From Protula sp. h YS-2021 (lineage: Eukaryota > Annelida > Polychaeta > Sabellida > Serpulidae): a stretch of 64,000 nucleotides of DNA. Within the stretch, counting starts at the first letter, position 1. The number at the start of each line of letters is the position of its first letter. The DNA lies in the NCBI GenBank assembly GCA_949752745.1, contig OX457026.1, positions 31,272,411 through 31,336,410 of the forward strand, in the 5' to 3' direction. Below the pieces are notes generated by a model. The model saw nothing but the letters and a program-made list of their open reading frames with translations. It was not told the origin of the DNA and made no database searches. Below are positions 1 to 9,589 of the stretch, piece after piece. The translations under genes were made by a program, and so were the position numbers.

Positions 1-431
1 AATAGATTCATGAACACGTAAAATTCAGCATCCTTTAACATCTTGGTTGAAGATCACGCAATGTAGCCAGTTGCATCAAAGCTCGACGTAACACTGCTAG
101 GTAACCAAATTATAAAAATCTGCGAACTTAGCTTTGTTCAGAAAGCACCCAAAATGAACACTTGCTGTTTGTAAATTAAAAGAAAAACATATGGAAAAAA
201 ATGCATTTCCGAAGTTCGATTCTCCATTCTTACTAAGCAGCCAATCATAACAAGTGAGGAATCATAAAAACTCACGTTGGAGGCCACTCAGTGGTAACAA
301 ACGTGCCATCCCTTAATTTAATATGCCTCACACTCTCTTTGAACTCTAGAGCGAAGGGATCACCAAAATACTGAGCCCAATTTTTTATTTAAATGTGGAT
401 TGAAACTTGCAGATTCGAATGTCGTTTTCAG
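1..431. other. intronic sequence of SLC6 gene A, no feature seen
   Basis: AT-rich sequence before the first recognisable exon of gene A. Exons for TM1-TM6 must lie to the left of the window. The last bases form a plausible 3' splice site (gtcgttttcag ending at 431). Confidence 0.6.
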
Positions 432-556
432 AGATGCTTTAATCACTGCCGTCGTCAACTGCTGTACAAGTTTCTACGCCGGTTTTGCCGTTTTCAGCGT
501 CCTGGGCTACATGTCGCAGGAAATCGGCGTCGATGTGCCAGATGTTGTGCAGTCAG
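432..556 (+). CDS. SLC6 transporter gene A, exon encoding TM7
   Basis: This exon encodes TM7 of a sodium/chloride-coupled neurotransmitter transporter of the SLC6 family, a plasma-membrane symporter. The translation contains NCCTSFYAGFAVFSVLGYM, matching the family pattern for TM7, including the Ser that helps bind chloride. The exon follows an AG at 430-431 and ends before GTGAG at 557. It enters with one base completing a codon and leaves in phase 1. The phase-1 junction joins correctly to the next exon, giving the conserved Gly-Pro-Gly. Gene B has an exon of identical length and phase at 63330-63454, with only 4 different residues. The first half of gene A lies outside the window. An amino-acid (glycine-like) substrate is inferred from the paralog, not shown. 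Confidence 0.9.
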
Positions 557-686
557 GTGAGCGAAAAATGCTTTATGTACTAGATGTTGTGCAGTCAGAT
601 GAACGAAAAATGTTATATGCATTAGGTGTTGTGCAGTCAGATGAACGGAAAATGTTTTATGTACCAGATGTTGTGTAGTTATATAT
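541..686 (+). repeat. 42-bp minisatellite built from the TM7 exon end
   Basis: Units start at 541, 583 and 625, with a partial unit at 667. Each is 42 bp and begins GATGTTGTGCAGTCAG, the last coding bases of the exon. The first unit continues with the real donor GTGAG; the next two have ATGAA there, so the GT is lost. As 42 is a multiple of three, the units stay open in the exon frame as a 14-residue peptide repeat. Together with the TA run at 679-702 the array fills almost the entire 146-nt intron. Confidence 0.9.
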
Positions 687-702
687 ATATATATATATAT
701 AG

Positions 703-815
703 GTCCTGGCTTGGCGTTCGTGACGTACCCGCGTGCCCTGGCCACAATGCCGTTTGCGCCTTTTTGGTCAGTGCTGTTTTTCTTCATGCTGCTGCTACTA
801 GGAATCGACAGCGAG
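703..815 (+). CDS. SLC6 transporter gene A, exon encoding EL4-TM8 region
   Basis: The exon continues the SLC6 protein after TM7. Two bases complete the split Gly codon, followed by [19 protein letters not shown] and a TM8 helix ending LLLLGIDSE. The Asp-Ser pair in LGIDS corresponds to the Na2 sodium-site pair of GABA-transporter-type members (family knowledge). The acceptor is unusual: AG at 701-702 is preceded by a (TA)n run, not a pyrimidine tract. The donor after 815 is GTAAGG and the exon ends in phase 0. Confidence is high because the reading frame joins both neighbours exactly. Confidence 0.88.
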
Positions 816-1053
816 GTAAGGGACCGTCCATAAATTATGAACGCTCGAAGAGGGGAGGGGTCAACTCAAAGACGTTTATAGTGGAGGGGGGACGCGAACA
901 GGCGTACGCTCACACATTATATAATGATACTTACTGCAAATGGACGACTTCATCTCGCCATTACCACGAACCTCATTTGATGTCTCTATTTGTGCTGCCT
1001 TTAAATTGCATGTTTACGCTTACTCGCTTAAAAAAGATCTTTGACTGTTTTAG

Positions 1054-1188
1054 CTTGTTCATGTCGAGACGCTAACTACTATGATAATGGATGAATTTCC
1101 GGTGTTGAGGCGTGGCAAATGGCGGTACGCACTCAGTGTGGTAATATGCGGTTCCATGTTTTGTTTTGGGATCCTCTTCGCAACTCAG
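1054..1188 (+). CDS. SLC6 transporter gene A, exon encoding end of TM8-TM9
   Basis: This 45-codon phase-0 exon starts after the acceptor gactgttttag and ends before GTAAAT. Its start aligns with the glycine-transporter segment that follows the LGxD motif (conserved Glu in HVET, then MIMDEFP). The TM9 helix follows, containing YALSVVICGSMFCFGILFAT. It is preceded by intron 816-1053, in which nothing else was recognised. Exon boundaries are inferred from frame continuity and splice signals. Confidence 0.85.
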
Positions 1189-1434
1189 GTAAATAACGAA
1201 CAATAGAAATAATCAAGCAATATGGCGTCTTAACTTATCTTTATGCTTAGAGATTCATAATAGCCCGATACGAAATTTGCTTTCTGTACTGGCTTGAGCA
1301 ATCAAACGTTGGCTTGACCACACCCTCCAATCCGTTCCAATAATACGTGCCGGTGGACGATATTTTAGTTCCTTAGTTAGCTATTTATTTGTAACTAAGA
1401 AAAAAACAGGCAGAGCTCATTTTCTAATTTTCTT

Positions 1435-1508
<74 letters not shown>

Positions 1509-1509
1509 G
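1435..1509 (+). repeat. (TTG)n microsatellite
   Basis: About 25 uninterrupted TTG units in the gene A intron between the TM9 and TM10 exons, only about 45 bp upstream of the next 3' splice site. Length polymorphism is likely. Confidence 0.98.
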
Positions 1510-1556
1510 ATATATATTATTCAAAAGTTCGTAGCAGGGGGAGGTTATCTTTGCAG

Positions 1557-1656
1557 GGCGGTTTTTATATATTCACGTTGTTGGACTGGTATGGGACAGC
1601 ATTCACACTCTTCATCATCGGCATCCTAGAGTCGGTCGTGTTTGTGTGGATTTATG
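1557..1656 (+). CDS. SLC6 transporter gene A, exon encoding TM10
   Basis: The exon starts after tctttgcag and ends before GTAAGT. It encodes GGFYIFTLLDWYGTAF and the TM10 helix, followed by ESVVFVWIYG. The motif GGxYxFxLxDxY is the family signature at the start of TM10. Its Asp corresponds to the extracellular-gate Asp that pairs with a TM1 Arg in characterised SLC6 members (family knowledge). The exon is 100 nt, enters in phase 0 and leaves in phase 1, joining the next exon as a split Gly codon. Confidence 0.9.
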
Positions 1657-1736
1657 GTAAGTATGTTTCTTTTCCTGGGAAACAGAGGGAAAGGGAGAAA
1701 GAGTCGGAGAAGATGACGTCACAGGATCAGATAAAT

Positions 1737-2396
1737 CCAGTAAACATTGCGGCATTGAACAATGTTAGACAGACGTCGTATCCGCGACAGATCAGCGTCG
1801 GCTTTCGGTTATTTATTGAAGTCGAAACGCCCAATTCCGACGTTGTATAGACGTCGTTATCCAACGTCTAATCGACTCTGCGTAAAAGTTGCAAATGGAA
1901 ATCGAAACAATGTCTATCTCTCGACGCTGTACAGACGTCGGAAAAACATATGGACGCCGGGACATAATCTAGAATGGCTATCTTGAGAGTCAAAATCATA
2001 GCGTCGTCACCCCGTCATCACATTACCTCTACACGTGGGTCACTATGAAGTGGAGTTCCATAAACACTATTCAACTGCAGGTGGAAAAAAAAACTTGCGC
2101 GCTCTGAAAATTCTTATATTTTTAGTTTAAAAGTGACTACCATGACTGTCACGGCTATTATTTTCGATAACACAAATATGATTTTTTGTTATGAATCCGA
2201 AGTCCATATAAAGTCTAATTTTTCGACGTTTACATACGTCTTTTTTTCCGACGCCTGTTGTTGACATTGTTGGGACATTGATATGGTTTCGTGGCTAATC
2301 ACAGCCAGAGTACAACCACAGTTAATGTTGTGGTTATGGTCGAGTCGACGTCGCAACCTCAAATCGACGCTTGATTGACGTTTGAATATTTACTGG
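1737..2396. mobile_element. non-autonomous element with CCAGTAAACAT termini, copy 1
   Basis: A segment of about 660 bp in a gene A intron starts CCAGTAAACATTG and ends ATATTTACTGG, short inverted ends. It is full of GACGTC/CGACGT words. A diverged copy with the same order of sequence blocks lies in a gene B intron (62625-63247). Fragments with the same words (GTCGACGTCGCAACT) occur near 57125. No coding capacity is seen and no clear target duplication, so the superfamily is not assigned. Confidence 0.6.
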
Positions 2397-2590
2397 AAAG
2401 GGTAACAGAAACAGATATGGATATGTGATAGAAACAGAGAGAAAGACAGTTGAAGAGAATGGACCACAGTGTGTGTGAGAGAGTCAATGCCTTAAGTTTT
2501 CCTTAAGTGAAACAAAAGAATGAAATCGGTCAAAAAAGTTATGATTATAGTAGTAATTTTAATTATTGGATTATATATATATATATCCAG

Positions 2591-2691
2591 GCATGAAGAA
2601 CTTGCAGCGAAACTACAAAGAAATGTTTGGGCATGGCCTCAACATTTATTTCCAAGCATCTTGGTCATACATTTCACCAATTTTCGTCACG
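2591..2691 (+). CDS. SLC6 transporter gene A, exon encoding TM11 start
   Basis: Two bases complete a Gly codon; the exon then encodes MKNLQRNYKEMFGHG and IYFQASWSYISPIFVT. The pattern (intracellular loop, then W-x-Y-I-S-P at the start of TM11) matches SLC6 members, compare glycine transporters with a short acidic loop and a CWAFVTP-type segment. Acceptor atatccag, donor GTGAGT, 101 nt, ending in phase 0. Confidence 0.85.
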
Positions 2692-3774
2692 GTGAGTACT
2701 TCAAAATGGCAACTAAAACATATATTAAAAAACAACATATGATTAACAAGTGGGTATATGGGAGAAGTATATGTCGCTACAGGAGCACTTGAAGTCTATA
2801 TAAGAAAGTGTTTTGACTTCTCTAAGTTAAACAAAGCTCGAAACTGTAAAAACGGATGTTTTCCCAGAAACTTTAAGCGTGCCGTTTTTTCGGGGTGGGG
2901 GGGGGGAGGGGGGGAGGGGGGAGATAACAACATTTGGACCGCGATTTTATCGTCCTCCTTTAACAGCAGGTTCATGTCAAACATATCTGTAATGGTTGTG
3001 TTCTGTTTGGCGGAGATTCTCGGGGTATAGCAATTCATCCAATTCCAATATTTAAACATATTCAAACTCTTCATTTTTTAAAGACAGACTCAGTCCATAA
3101 AATACTCCAAATCCGGTCTCTTCTTGAGAAACATTTAAAAAAAACAGAATGTGAACCTTTTCTTTAATTAATACAGGCAGTATAGTCCTGTTAGTTTGTT
3201 ATTCAGACATAACAATCAGAAAAAAATGATACTGTTTCTTCTGCATCCTCAGGCCCCTTCATTAACATCGCAATATAAAATGTAGCGACACCCCCTAGTC
3301 AAAAACATAACTTAAAATATAAATTGGCGAGCCGGCCGGTGTACCGAAAATGGTTTGTCAGAGAAGAAATATGTCTTAACATTTTGCGCATTTTCATAAT
3401 TAACTTCAGACTCTTCAACTTGCAAACCATAATAACGTAAGTGTTACGCCATATAGACATTTGAGAATATTTGCAGAAAAAAGAACGGATAACTTTGGCC
3501 AAGGACTGGTCATTGAATTGTGTTTCGAGGAAACATAGATAAAGATGGCCGGTTGTTTACAAATTGATATGTAAAACAAGACCGCTTTTTTCTGGTCTTA
3601 CGTCAACCCAGTAATTTTCTCCTGCTTAAAACTTTTCACTCCAAAGTAAGAAATGTGTATTATGGGAAACAATCTAGGAATTCACGAACTACACTTCTTT
3701 ACAAAATTTGTTCCAGCAGCTTATTTGACCTCCTTTATTGGCTCATCTTTTGCAAATTATTGATTGATTTGAAG
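2692..3774. other. gene A intron with G-rich tract
   Basis: Intronic sequence between the TM11 and TM12 exons. A G-rich run at about 2893-2930 (blocks of 3 to 9 G) could form quadruplex structures. No other feature seen. Confidence 0.6.
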
Positions 3775-3945
3775 GCTATCCTCTTGTTCAGCATAGTCAC
3801 GTGGACGCCCGTGAGTTTCGGCGACTACCAGTACCCGTGGAGCGCTAAGATAGGAGGCTGGGTGCTTGTTTTCGCCTCATTGATCCCCCTGCCCACACTG
3901 GCCTTGCATCGCTTTTTTCGGGCGCCAGCAGATAGCTTTTTGCAA
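3775..3945 (+). CDS. SLC6 transporter gene A, exon encoding TM11-TM12
   Basis: This 57-codon phase-0 exon encodes the end of TM11 (AILLFSIVTWTPVSFGDYQYP) in two parts: a hydrophobic stretch, then TPVSFGDYQYPWSAKIGGW, and the TM12 helix WVLVFASLIPLPTLALHRFF. The Y-x-Y-P-W loop and TM12 start agree with glycine and GABA transporter families (compare YGSYRYPNW). It lies between gattgatttgaag and GTAAGT. It is the last exon before the 10.3-kb intron (3946-14294) that holds DIRS-like element 1. Confidence 0.88.
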
Positions 3946-4140
3946 GTAAGTCACTTAATTTCATTAATACCTAAAGGGGAAAATATTTTGTGATACTGCG
4001 GGTGGTTATATATTGTAATACATTTACTAAAGGTACATATGTTGCTGTGCTACAAGCAGGTATTTTGCGAGACTACAATGAGAGATTTTGCGGTAATCTC
4101 AAAGATGTTTTGTGGTGTTCCAAGCAGGCATTATTTTTCT

Positions 4141-4355
4141 AACGTTCTATTTCGTAAAACAAGCTTTTACGAGTAAAAGCGCAATTCGCGTTCTCCACTT
4201 TTAATGGGTTCCCTTCCAGTAATATTTACAACGCAATATAAAAAAGAACTTTTTTAGTTACAGTTCGAGATCACTTATCCTTCCATCTATCCTTCGACCA
4301 ATCAGAATGCACGAGACGTCGTCTGCTAGTCTCGTAGAAACGACATTCCCTTTTT
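4141..4355. repeat. DIRS element 1 inverted terminal repeat (element 3' end)
   Basis: Inverted match to 14018-14216. The shared part includes a stretch with AGTTCGAGATCACTTATCC and GACGTCGTCTGCTAGTCTCG. The outer 50 bases differ between the two ends, as in known DIRS elements, and each outer end has its own complement in the internal region at 4419-4532. Confidence 0.9.
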
Positions 4356-4418
4356 AGCCCTATACGGCGGTACAGCATGCCCAGGCTAGTTGGGGAAGGA
4401 TGGGAGGGGATAATCAAC

Positions 4419-4532
4419 TTAAAAGTGGAGAACGCGAATTGCGCTTTTACTCGTAAAAGCTCGTTTAACGAAATAAAACGTTAGTTTTACTTCGCAAAAG
4501 CTTTGAATTCGCTTATCTCCACTTATAATGGG
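4419..4532. repeat. DIRS element 1 internal complementary region
   Basis: Bases 4419-4482 are the reverse complement of the left outer end (4141-4208). Bases 4477-4532 match the reverse complement of the right outer end (14164-14216). The segment therefore equals a joined right-end/left-end junction centred on AACGTT (4477-4482). In the DIRS-1 model this region templates completion and circularisation of the cDNA. Confidence 0.88.
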
Positions 4533-5177
4533 ACTGGAGTCCGGAGCAGAGGAGCCTGCCATTCTTGAACTGCCCATAAAGGTCGCGAATTACACTATGG
4601 CTGGTAAAAGCTCGTTGTTTAAATAAAGGAGTGCTGGGCACTCGAAGCAGAAGAAGAAATAAAACTTGCCAGCTAAATTTCAATTCTTTTAATGATTTCC
4701 TAAATAAAGTCCGGAAGAGTACCATTCTAGTCTTGTAACATAAGGTAAAATCAGAAATAAAGTAAGATATCACAGCAACTGTCAATTGAGATGAGAAAGG
4801 CTTCCAACCATGCCTTAATCTTTGAGAACTATCGCCATCCTCCTCCAACCGCTCACCCGATGGATTCCTACCTCAAGTTCTCACTACTCACTTGCTATGT
4901 ATTCTTGAACAATTAAGTTTATCAGAAACTCTACAATAAGATCGTAAATCCATAGGATTTACCCAACTAAACTCTTTGTCACTTCGAGTAACGAGACTCA
5001 AGACATGCTATTCATACTTGGAAAAAAATTGAGACTCCGTTGTCTAACTTTCTTTCCCCAAATTTTCTCTTAATTTACCACGTTTATTTGAAATAAACCT
5101 GTAAAGATTGACTAGATTGCTCTAAAACTACCGAGAGTCAGCATAAAATGAAATACAGACAAAATTTCAGCTAATTT

Positions 5178-5530
5178 GTGACTGTTTCCCTACATGAGGC
5201 CGTTATGGTCCCACGAGCCCATAATGACAATACGGTACCCTATATCATGGACCAAGAGACCGGTCTTTTGGTCTTCCTGACACAAACGGGTATACGGTCA
5301 CTGCGGTACTTTTGGGACCGAAACGGTCCCCCTTTCTTTCTGAAACACTTGAAGAAAGGAGTTCACATTTAAGACCCGAGTAGCCGTAAGATCGAAGACT
5401 GGTCTGCACCAATTATACATACTATCATAAACACTTCGGAATATATAGAATGCTTAATTTAAAAAATATTCGTCCAGCGTTTGCCCGTAGCTTAATATAA
5501 GCACGGGACCGAAACGGTCCGAAAGGACCT
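5178..5530. repeat. palindromic motif cluster, 3' non-coding part of DIRS element 1
   Basis: Short perfect palindromes recur here: GGGACCGAAACGGTCCC near 5314 and GGGACCGAAACGGTCC near 5504, plus AAGAGACCGGTCTTTT near 5262. The same block is repeated in the second unit (7609-7960). Related GGACCGTAACGGGC-type words recur in the element 5' region (13330-13510). Confidence 0.75.
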
Positions 5531-7071
5531 TAGCGAAAGACAAAATGTCCAGAGTAAGAAGGGGAAACCTTCTTGCGGGTTGTTACTTTCGTGGCTTGTT
5601 GTTGTTGTTGCTGTTCCCGTTACGGCCCTTGGAAAAGTTGCCCTTCTGCTTCCCCTTGTTCTTGAACTTGTGGGACGCAGATCTACAACAGAAACCATCA
5701 GCCTGTAATGGTCGTGCTAACAGTCCCAATGAATATAGACCAGACAATTCATCCTGTGAAAAATCTTTCAGATAGTATTTAACAAAAGAGTTGGGGGAAG
5801 ACCAACAACCAGTTTTCAATATATCTGAAAAAGACACATTACGTACGGCCCTCAGGGAATTAGCTACTTGCCTTACCTGATGGGCTTTGACGTTAAGTTT
5901 TCCGGACGGGCTCGGGTCATTTTGTGCCTCGTCATAGACTGCCAAAATGATCTTTTTAATATAATTCGAGATAGACTGTTTCGAAAGATCTTTGTTAAAT
6001 TTCGGCATAAAAGAAATGATGAGTGCCTTTTGATTTTCTGTTCTGTAGGCCTCTGACATTCCCAAATACTGACGCAAAGCCTTGACGGGACACAAAGAGA
6101 TCAAGCCGTCGGCATCGGAGTCATCTGGTAGGGATGGAAGGGTAATGTGATCGAACGTTCACATCCCTTGGGTCATAATATGGGGTTTTTTCCCATGAAT
6201 CCTGCTCTGGGGACTAGGGTGACTTTCTCCCAAGTGCTCTTATCTTTATTTACCTTTTTCTCCAGGGCATGAAACTCACTTCTTCTTTTGCCCGACGCTA
6301 AAGCCAATAAAAACGTGAACCTTAGTGTCGCATTTTTCGCTGAAATCACGTCTTTACTAAAAATGTCTGGGCGTTGGAGATACCGCAAGACTTAAGATAA
6401 ATCCCACTGCGCTATGTTGGAAGGGCAGGGTGAGAAATTTACTTTAAAATGTCTTACTAGCTGTGAGAGGACTGCATCTTCGCCCGGGTCGTAGCCTGTT
6501 GACGGTTTGAGTCTTGACCCTATAGCGCCCCTATAGCCCTCGATGGAACCTACCTTTAACTTATCTGTGCATAGGTGATCGAGGAAGTCCGCTACCACTG
6601 CTGGGCTAGCTTAGAGCTGCTACACCAGGTGGCAAACTTGTTCCACTGAGACCTGTAAACCTTGGCTGTAGAGCCCTTGTGACTGTTTACTACTTTCTCC
6701 CTCACCTGTTTGGAGAAGCCTTTGTTCTTTAAGAAGGACTGGTCAGACACCAAAGGTGCAGATTCAGTAAGTGAGGGGAGGGGTGGAAGTATTGCCACTG
6801 GGCTTGTGATAGCAACTCGTTGTGGCATGGGATCTGTATCGACCTCACTATTTTGCAATGGGGTAGGAGGGCGAACCATGGAGCTGTCGGTGCCCACGGG
6901 GCAATGAGCAATAGATACGGTGGTTTTAGCTCGATTACCTTTTGTAGGACTTGCCTGTGGGGGAAAGACATACAGCACTTCGTCCCGTGGCCACTGACAG
7001 TTGAGGACGTCCACTGCCCAGGCTGCTGGGTCCGGGCAGGGGGACACATACCGGGGAAGTTGGGCGGTCAT
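5493..7071 (-). pseudogene. tyrosine recombinase, DIRS element 1, copy 1 (broken)
   Basis: Reading on the minus strand, this copy starts inside the RNase H-recombinase linker (AWAVDVLNCQW) and continues with the N-terminal and catalytic recombinase domains. Three blocks are visible: 7071-6592, 6598-6173 and 6104-5583. The catalytic residues of tyrosine recombinases can be seen: Arg in GKRRSEFHAL, the HxxR of KAHQVRQ, and Tyr in SFVKYYLKDF. A TAA at 6394-6392 interrupts the second block where copy 2 has a Leu codon. Two frame breaks (near 6595 and between 6173 and 6104) are shared with copy 2. The C-terminal tail is basic and Asn-rich from a GTT repeat. It is not functional as read. Confidence 0.88.
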
Positions 7072-7081
7072 AGCGTTTGCA

Positions 7082-9514
7082 GAAGAAGAAATAAAACTTG
7101 CCAGCTAAATTTCAATTCTTTTAATGATTTCCTAAATAAAGTCCGGAAGAGTACCATTCTAGTCTTGTAACATAAGGTAAAATCAGAAATAAAGTAAGAT
7201 ATCACAGCAACTGTCAATTGAGATGAGAAAGGCTTCCAACCATGCCTTAATCTTTGAGAACTATCACCATCCTCCTCCAACCGCTCACCGGATGGATTCC
7301 TACCTCAAGTTCTCACTACTCACTTGCTATGTATTCTTGAACAATTAAGTTTATCAGCAATGCTACAATAAGATCGTAAATCCATAGGATTTACCCAACT
7401 AAACTCTTTGTCACTTCGAGTAACGAGACTCAAGACATGCTATTCATACTTGGAAAAAATTGAGACTCCGTTGTCTAACTTTCTTTCCCCAAATTTTCTC
7501 TTAATTTACCACGTTTATTTGAAATAAACCTGTAAAGATTGACTAGATTGCTCTAAAACTACCGAGAGTCAGCATAAAATGAAATACAGACAAAATTTCA
7601 GCTAATTTGTGACTGTTTCCCTACATGAAGCCGTTATGGTCCCACGAGACCATAATGACAATATGGTACCCTATATCATGGACCAAGAGACCGGTCTTTT
7701 GGTCTTCCTGACACAAACGGGTATACGGTCACTGCGGTACTTTTGGGACCGAAACGGTCCCCCTTTCTTTCTGAAACACTTGAAGAAAGGAGTTCACATT
7801 TAAGACCCGAGTAGCCGTAAGATCGAAGACTGGTCTGCACCAATTATACATACTATCATAAACACTTCGGAATATATAGAATGCTTAAGTTAAAAAATAT
7901 TCGTCCAGCGTTTGCCCGTAGCTTAATATAAGCACGGGACCGAAACGGTCCGAAAGGACCTTAGCGAAAGACAAAATGTCCAGAGTAAGAAGGGGAATCC
8001 TTCTTGTGGGTTGTTACTTTCGTGGCTTGTTGTTGTTGTTGTTGCTGTTCCCGTTACGGCCCTTGGAAAAGTTGCCCTTCTGCTTGCCCTTGTTCTTGAA
8101 CTTGTGGGACGCAGATCTACAACAGAAACCATCAGCCTGTAATGGTCGTGCTAACAGTCCCAATGAATATAGACCAGACAATTCATCCTGTGAAAAATCT
8201 TTCAGATAGTATTTAACAAAAGAGTTGGGGGAAGACCAACAACCAGTTTTCAATATATCTGAAAAAGACACATTACGTACGGCCCTCAGGGAATTAGCTA
8301 CTTGCCTTACCTGATGGGCTTTGACGTTAAGTTTTCCGGACGGGCTCGGGTCATTTTGTGCCTCGTCATAGACTGCCAAAATGATCTTTTTAATATAATT
8401 CGAGATAGACTGTTTCGAAAGATCTTTGTTAAATTTCGGCATAAAAGAAATGATGAGTGCCTTTTGATTTTCTGTTCTGTAGGCCTCTGACATTCCCAAA
8501 TACTGACGCAAAGCCTTGACGGGACACAAAGAGATCAAGCCGTCGGCATCGGAGTCATCTGGTAGGGATGGAAGGGTAGTGTGATCGAACGTTCACATCC
8601 CTTGGGTCATAATATGGGGTTTTTTCCCATGAATCCTGCTCTGGGGACTAGGGTGACCTTCTCCCAAGTTCCCTTATCTTTATTTACCTTTTTCTCCAGG
8701 GCATGAAACTCACTTCTTCTTTTGCCCGACGCTAAAGCCAATAAAAACGTGAACCTTAGTGTCGCATTTTTCGCTGAAATCACGTCTTTACTAAAAATGT
8801 CTGGGCGTTGGAGATACCGCAAGACTAAAGATAAATCCCACTGCGCTATGTTGGAAGGGCAGGGTGAGAAATTTACTTTAAAATGTCTTACTAGCTGTGA
8901 GAGGACTGCATCTTCGCCCGGGTCGTAGCCTGTTGACGGTTTGAGTCTTGACCCTATAGCGCCCCTATAGCCCTCGATGGAACCTACCTTTAACTTATCT
9001 GTGCATAGGTGATCGAGGAAGTCCGCTACCACTGCTGGGCTAGCTTAGAGCTGCTACACCAGGTGGCAAACTTGTTCCACTGAGACCTGTAAACCTTGGC
9101 TGTAGAGCCCTTGTGACTGTTTACTACTTTCTCCCTCACCTGTTTGGAGAAGCCTTTGTTCTTTAAGAAGGACTGGTCAGACACCAAAGGTGCAGATTCA
9201 GTAAGTGAGGGGAGGGGTGGAAGTATTGCCACTGGGCTTGTGATAGCAACTCGTTGTGGCATGGGATCTGTATCGACCTCACTATTTTGCAATGGGGTAG
9301 GAGGGCGAACCATGGAGCTGTCGGTGCCCACGGGGCAATGAGCAATAGATACGGTGGTTTTAGCTCGATTACCTTTTGTAGGACTTGCCTGTGGGGGAAA
9401 GACATACAGCACTTCGCCCCGTGGCCACTGACAGTTGAGGACGTCCACTGCCCAGGCTGCTGGGTCCGGGCAGGGGGACACATACCGGGGAAGTTGGGCG
9501 GTCATAGCGTTTGC
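7082..9514. repeat. tandem duplication in DIRS element 1, unit 2
   Basis: Second unit of the 2.43-kb tandem duplication. Its right edge continues without a break into the RNase H region (element orientation: this is the original upstream copy). The junction at 7081/7082 fuses the linker region of unit 1 to the 3' non-coding start of unit 2. Confidence 0.95.
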
Positions 9515-9589
9515 AAATAGATCCAGGGTCGTGAGACCCCATGGAGACTGGTGTGTTACCCATTGAAACGACCGACGGGATAGGCACAA
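7924..9589 (-). pseudogene. tyrosine recombinase, DIRS element 1, copy 2
   Basis: The longer recombinase copy. It starts in the RNase H tail (FQWVTHQSPWGLTTLDLFA), passes the conserved linker with YVSPCPDPAAWAVDVL, and reaches a SAM-like N-terminal domain (YRSQWNKFATWC) and the catalytic domain. Blocks are 9589-9026, 9032-8607 and 8538-8014. Catalytic Arg (GKRRSEFHAL), HxxR (AHQVRQ) and Tyr (KYYLKD) are all present. Frame changes near 9026-9032 and between 8607 and 8538 interrupt the coding sequence. The Leu codon at 8826-8828 is intact, unlike the stop in copy 1. This is the enzyme expected to integrate circular DIRS cDNA. Confidence 0.9.

Larger units (their letters stand above)
4648..7081. 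repeat. tandem duplication in DIRS element 1, unit 1
   Basis: This segment is followed directly by a near-identical unit (7082-9514). The period is about 2431-2434 bp. Both start AGAAGAAGAAATAAAACTTG. Only scattered substitutions and small indels separate them. Unit 1 contains the second, broken recombinase copy and 3' non-coding sequence. Confidence 0.95.

Noticed and set aside
626..1075. 149-codon plus-strand ORF
   Set aside because: It runs through an intron and repeat in a frame different from the SLC6 exon.
4513..4848. 111-codon minus-strand ORF starting MEEDGDSSQR and its copy at 7068-7280
   Set aside because: It lies in the 3' non-coding part of DIRS element 1 next to the internal complementary region; no recombinase motif, and the copies differ only by the duplication junction.
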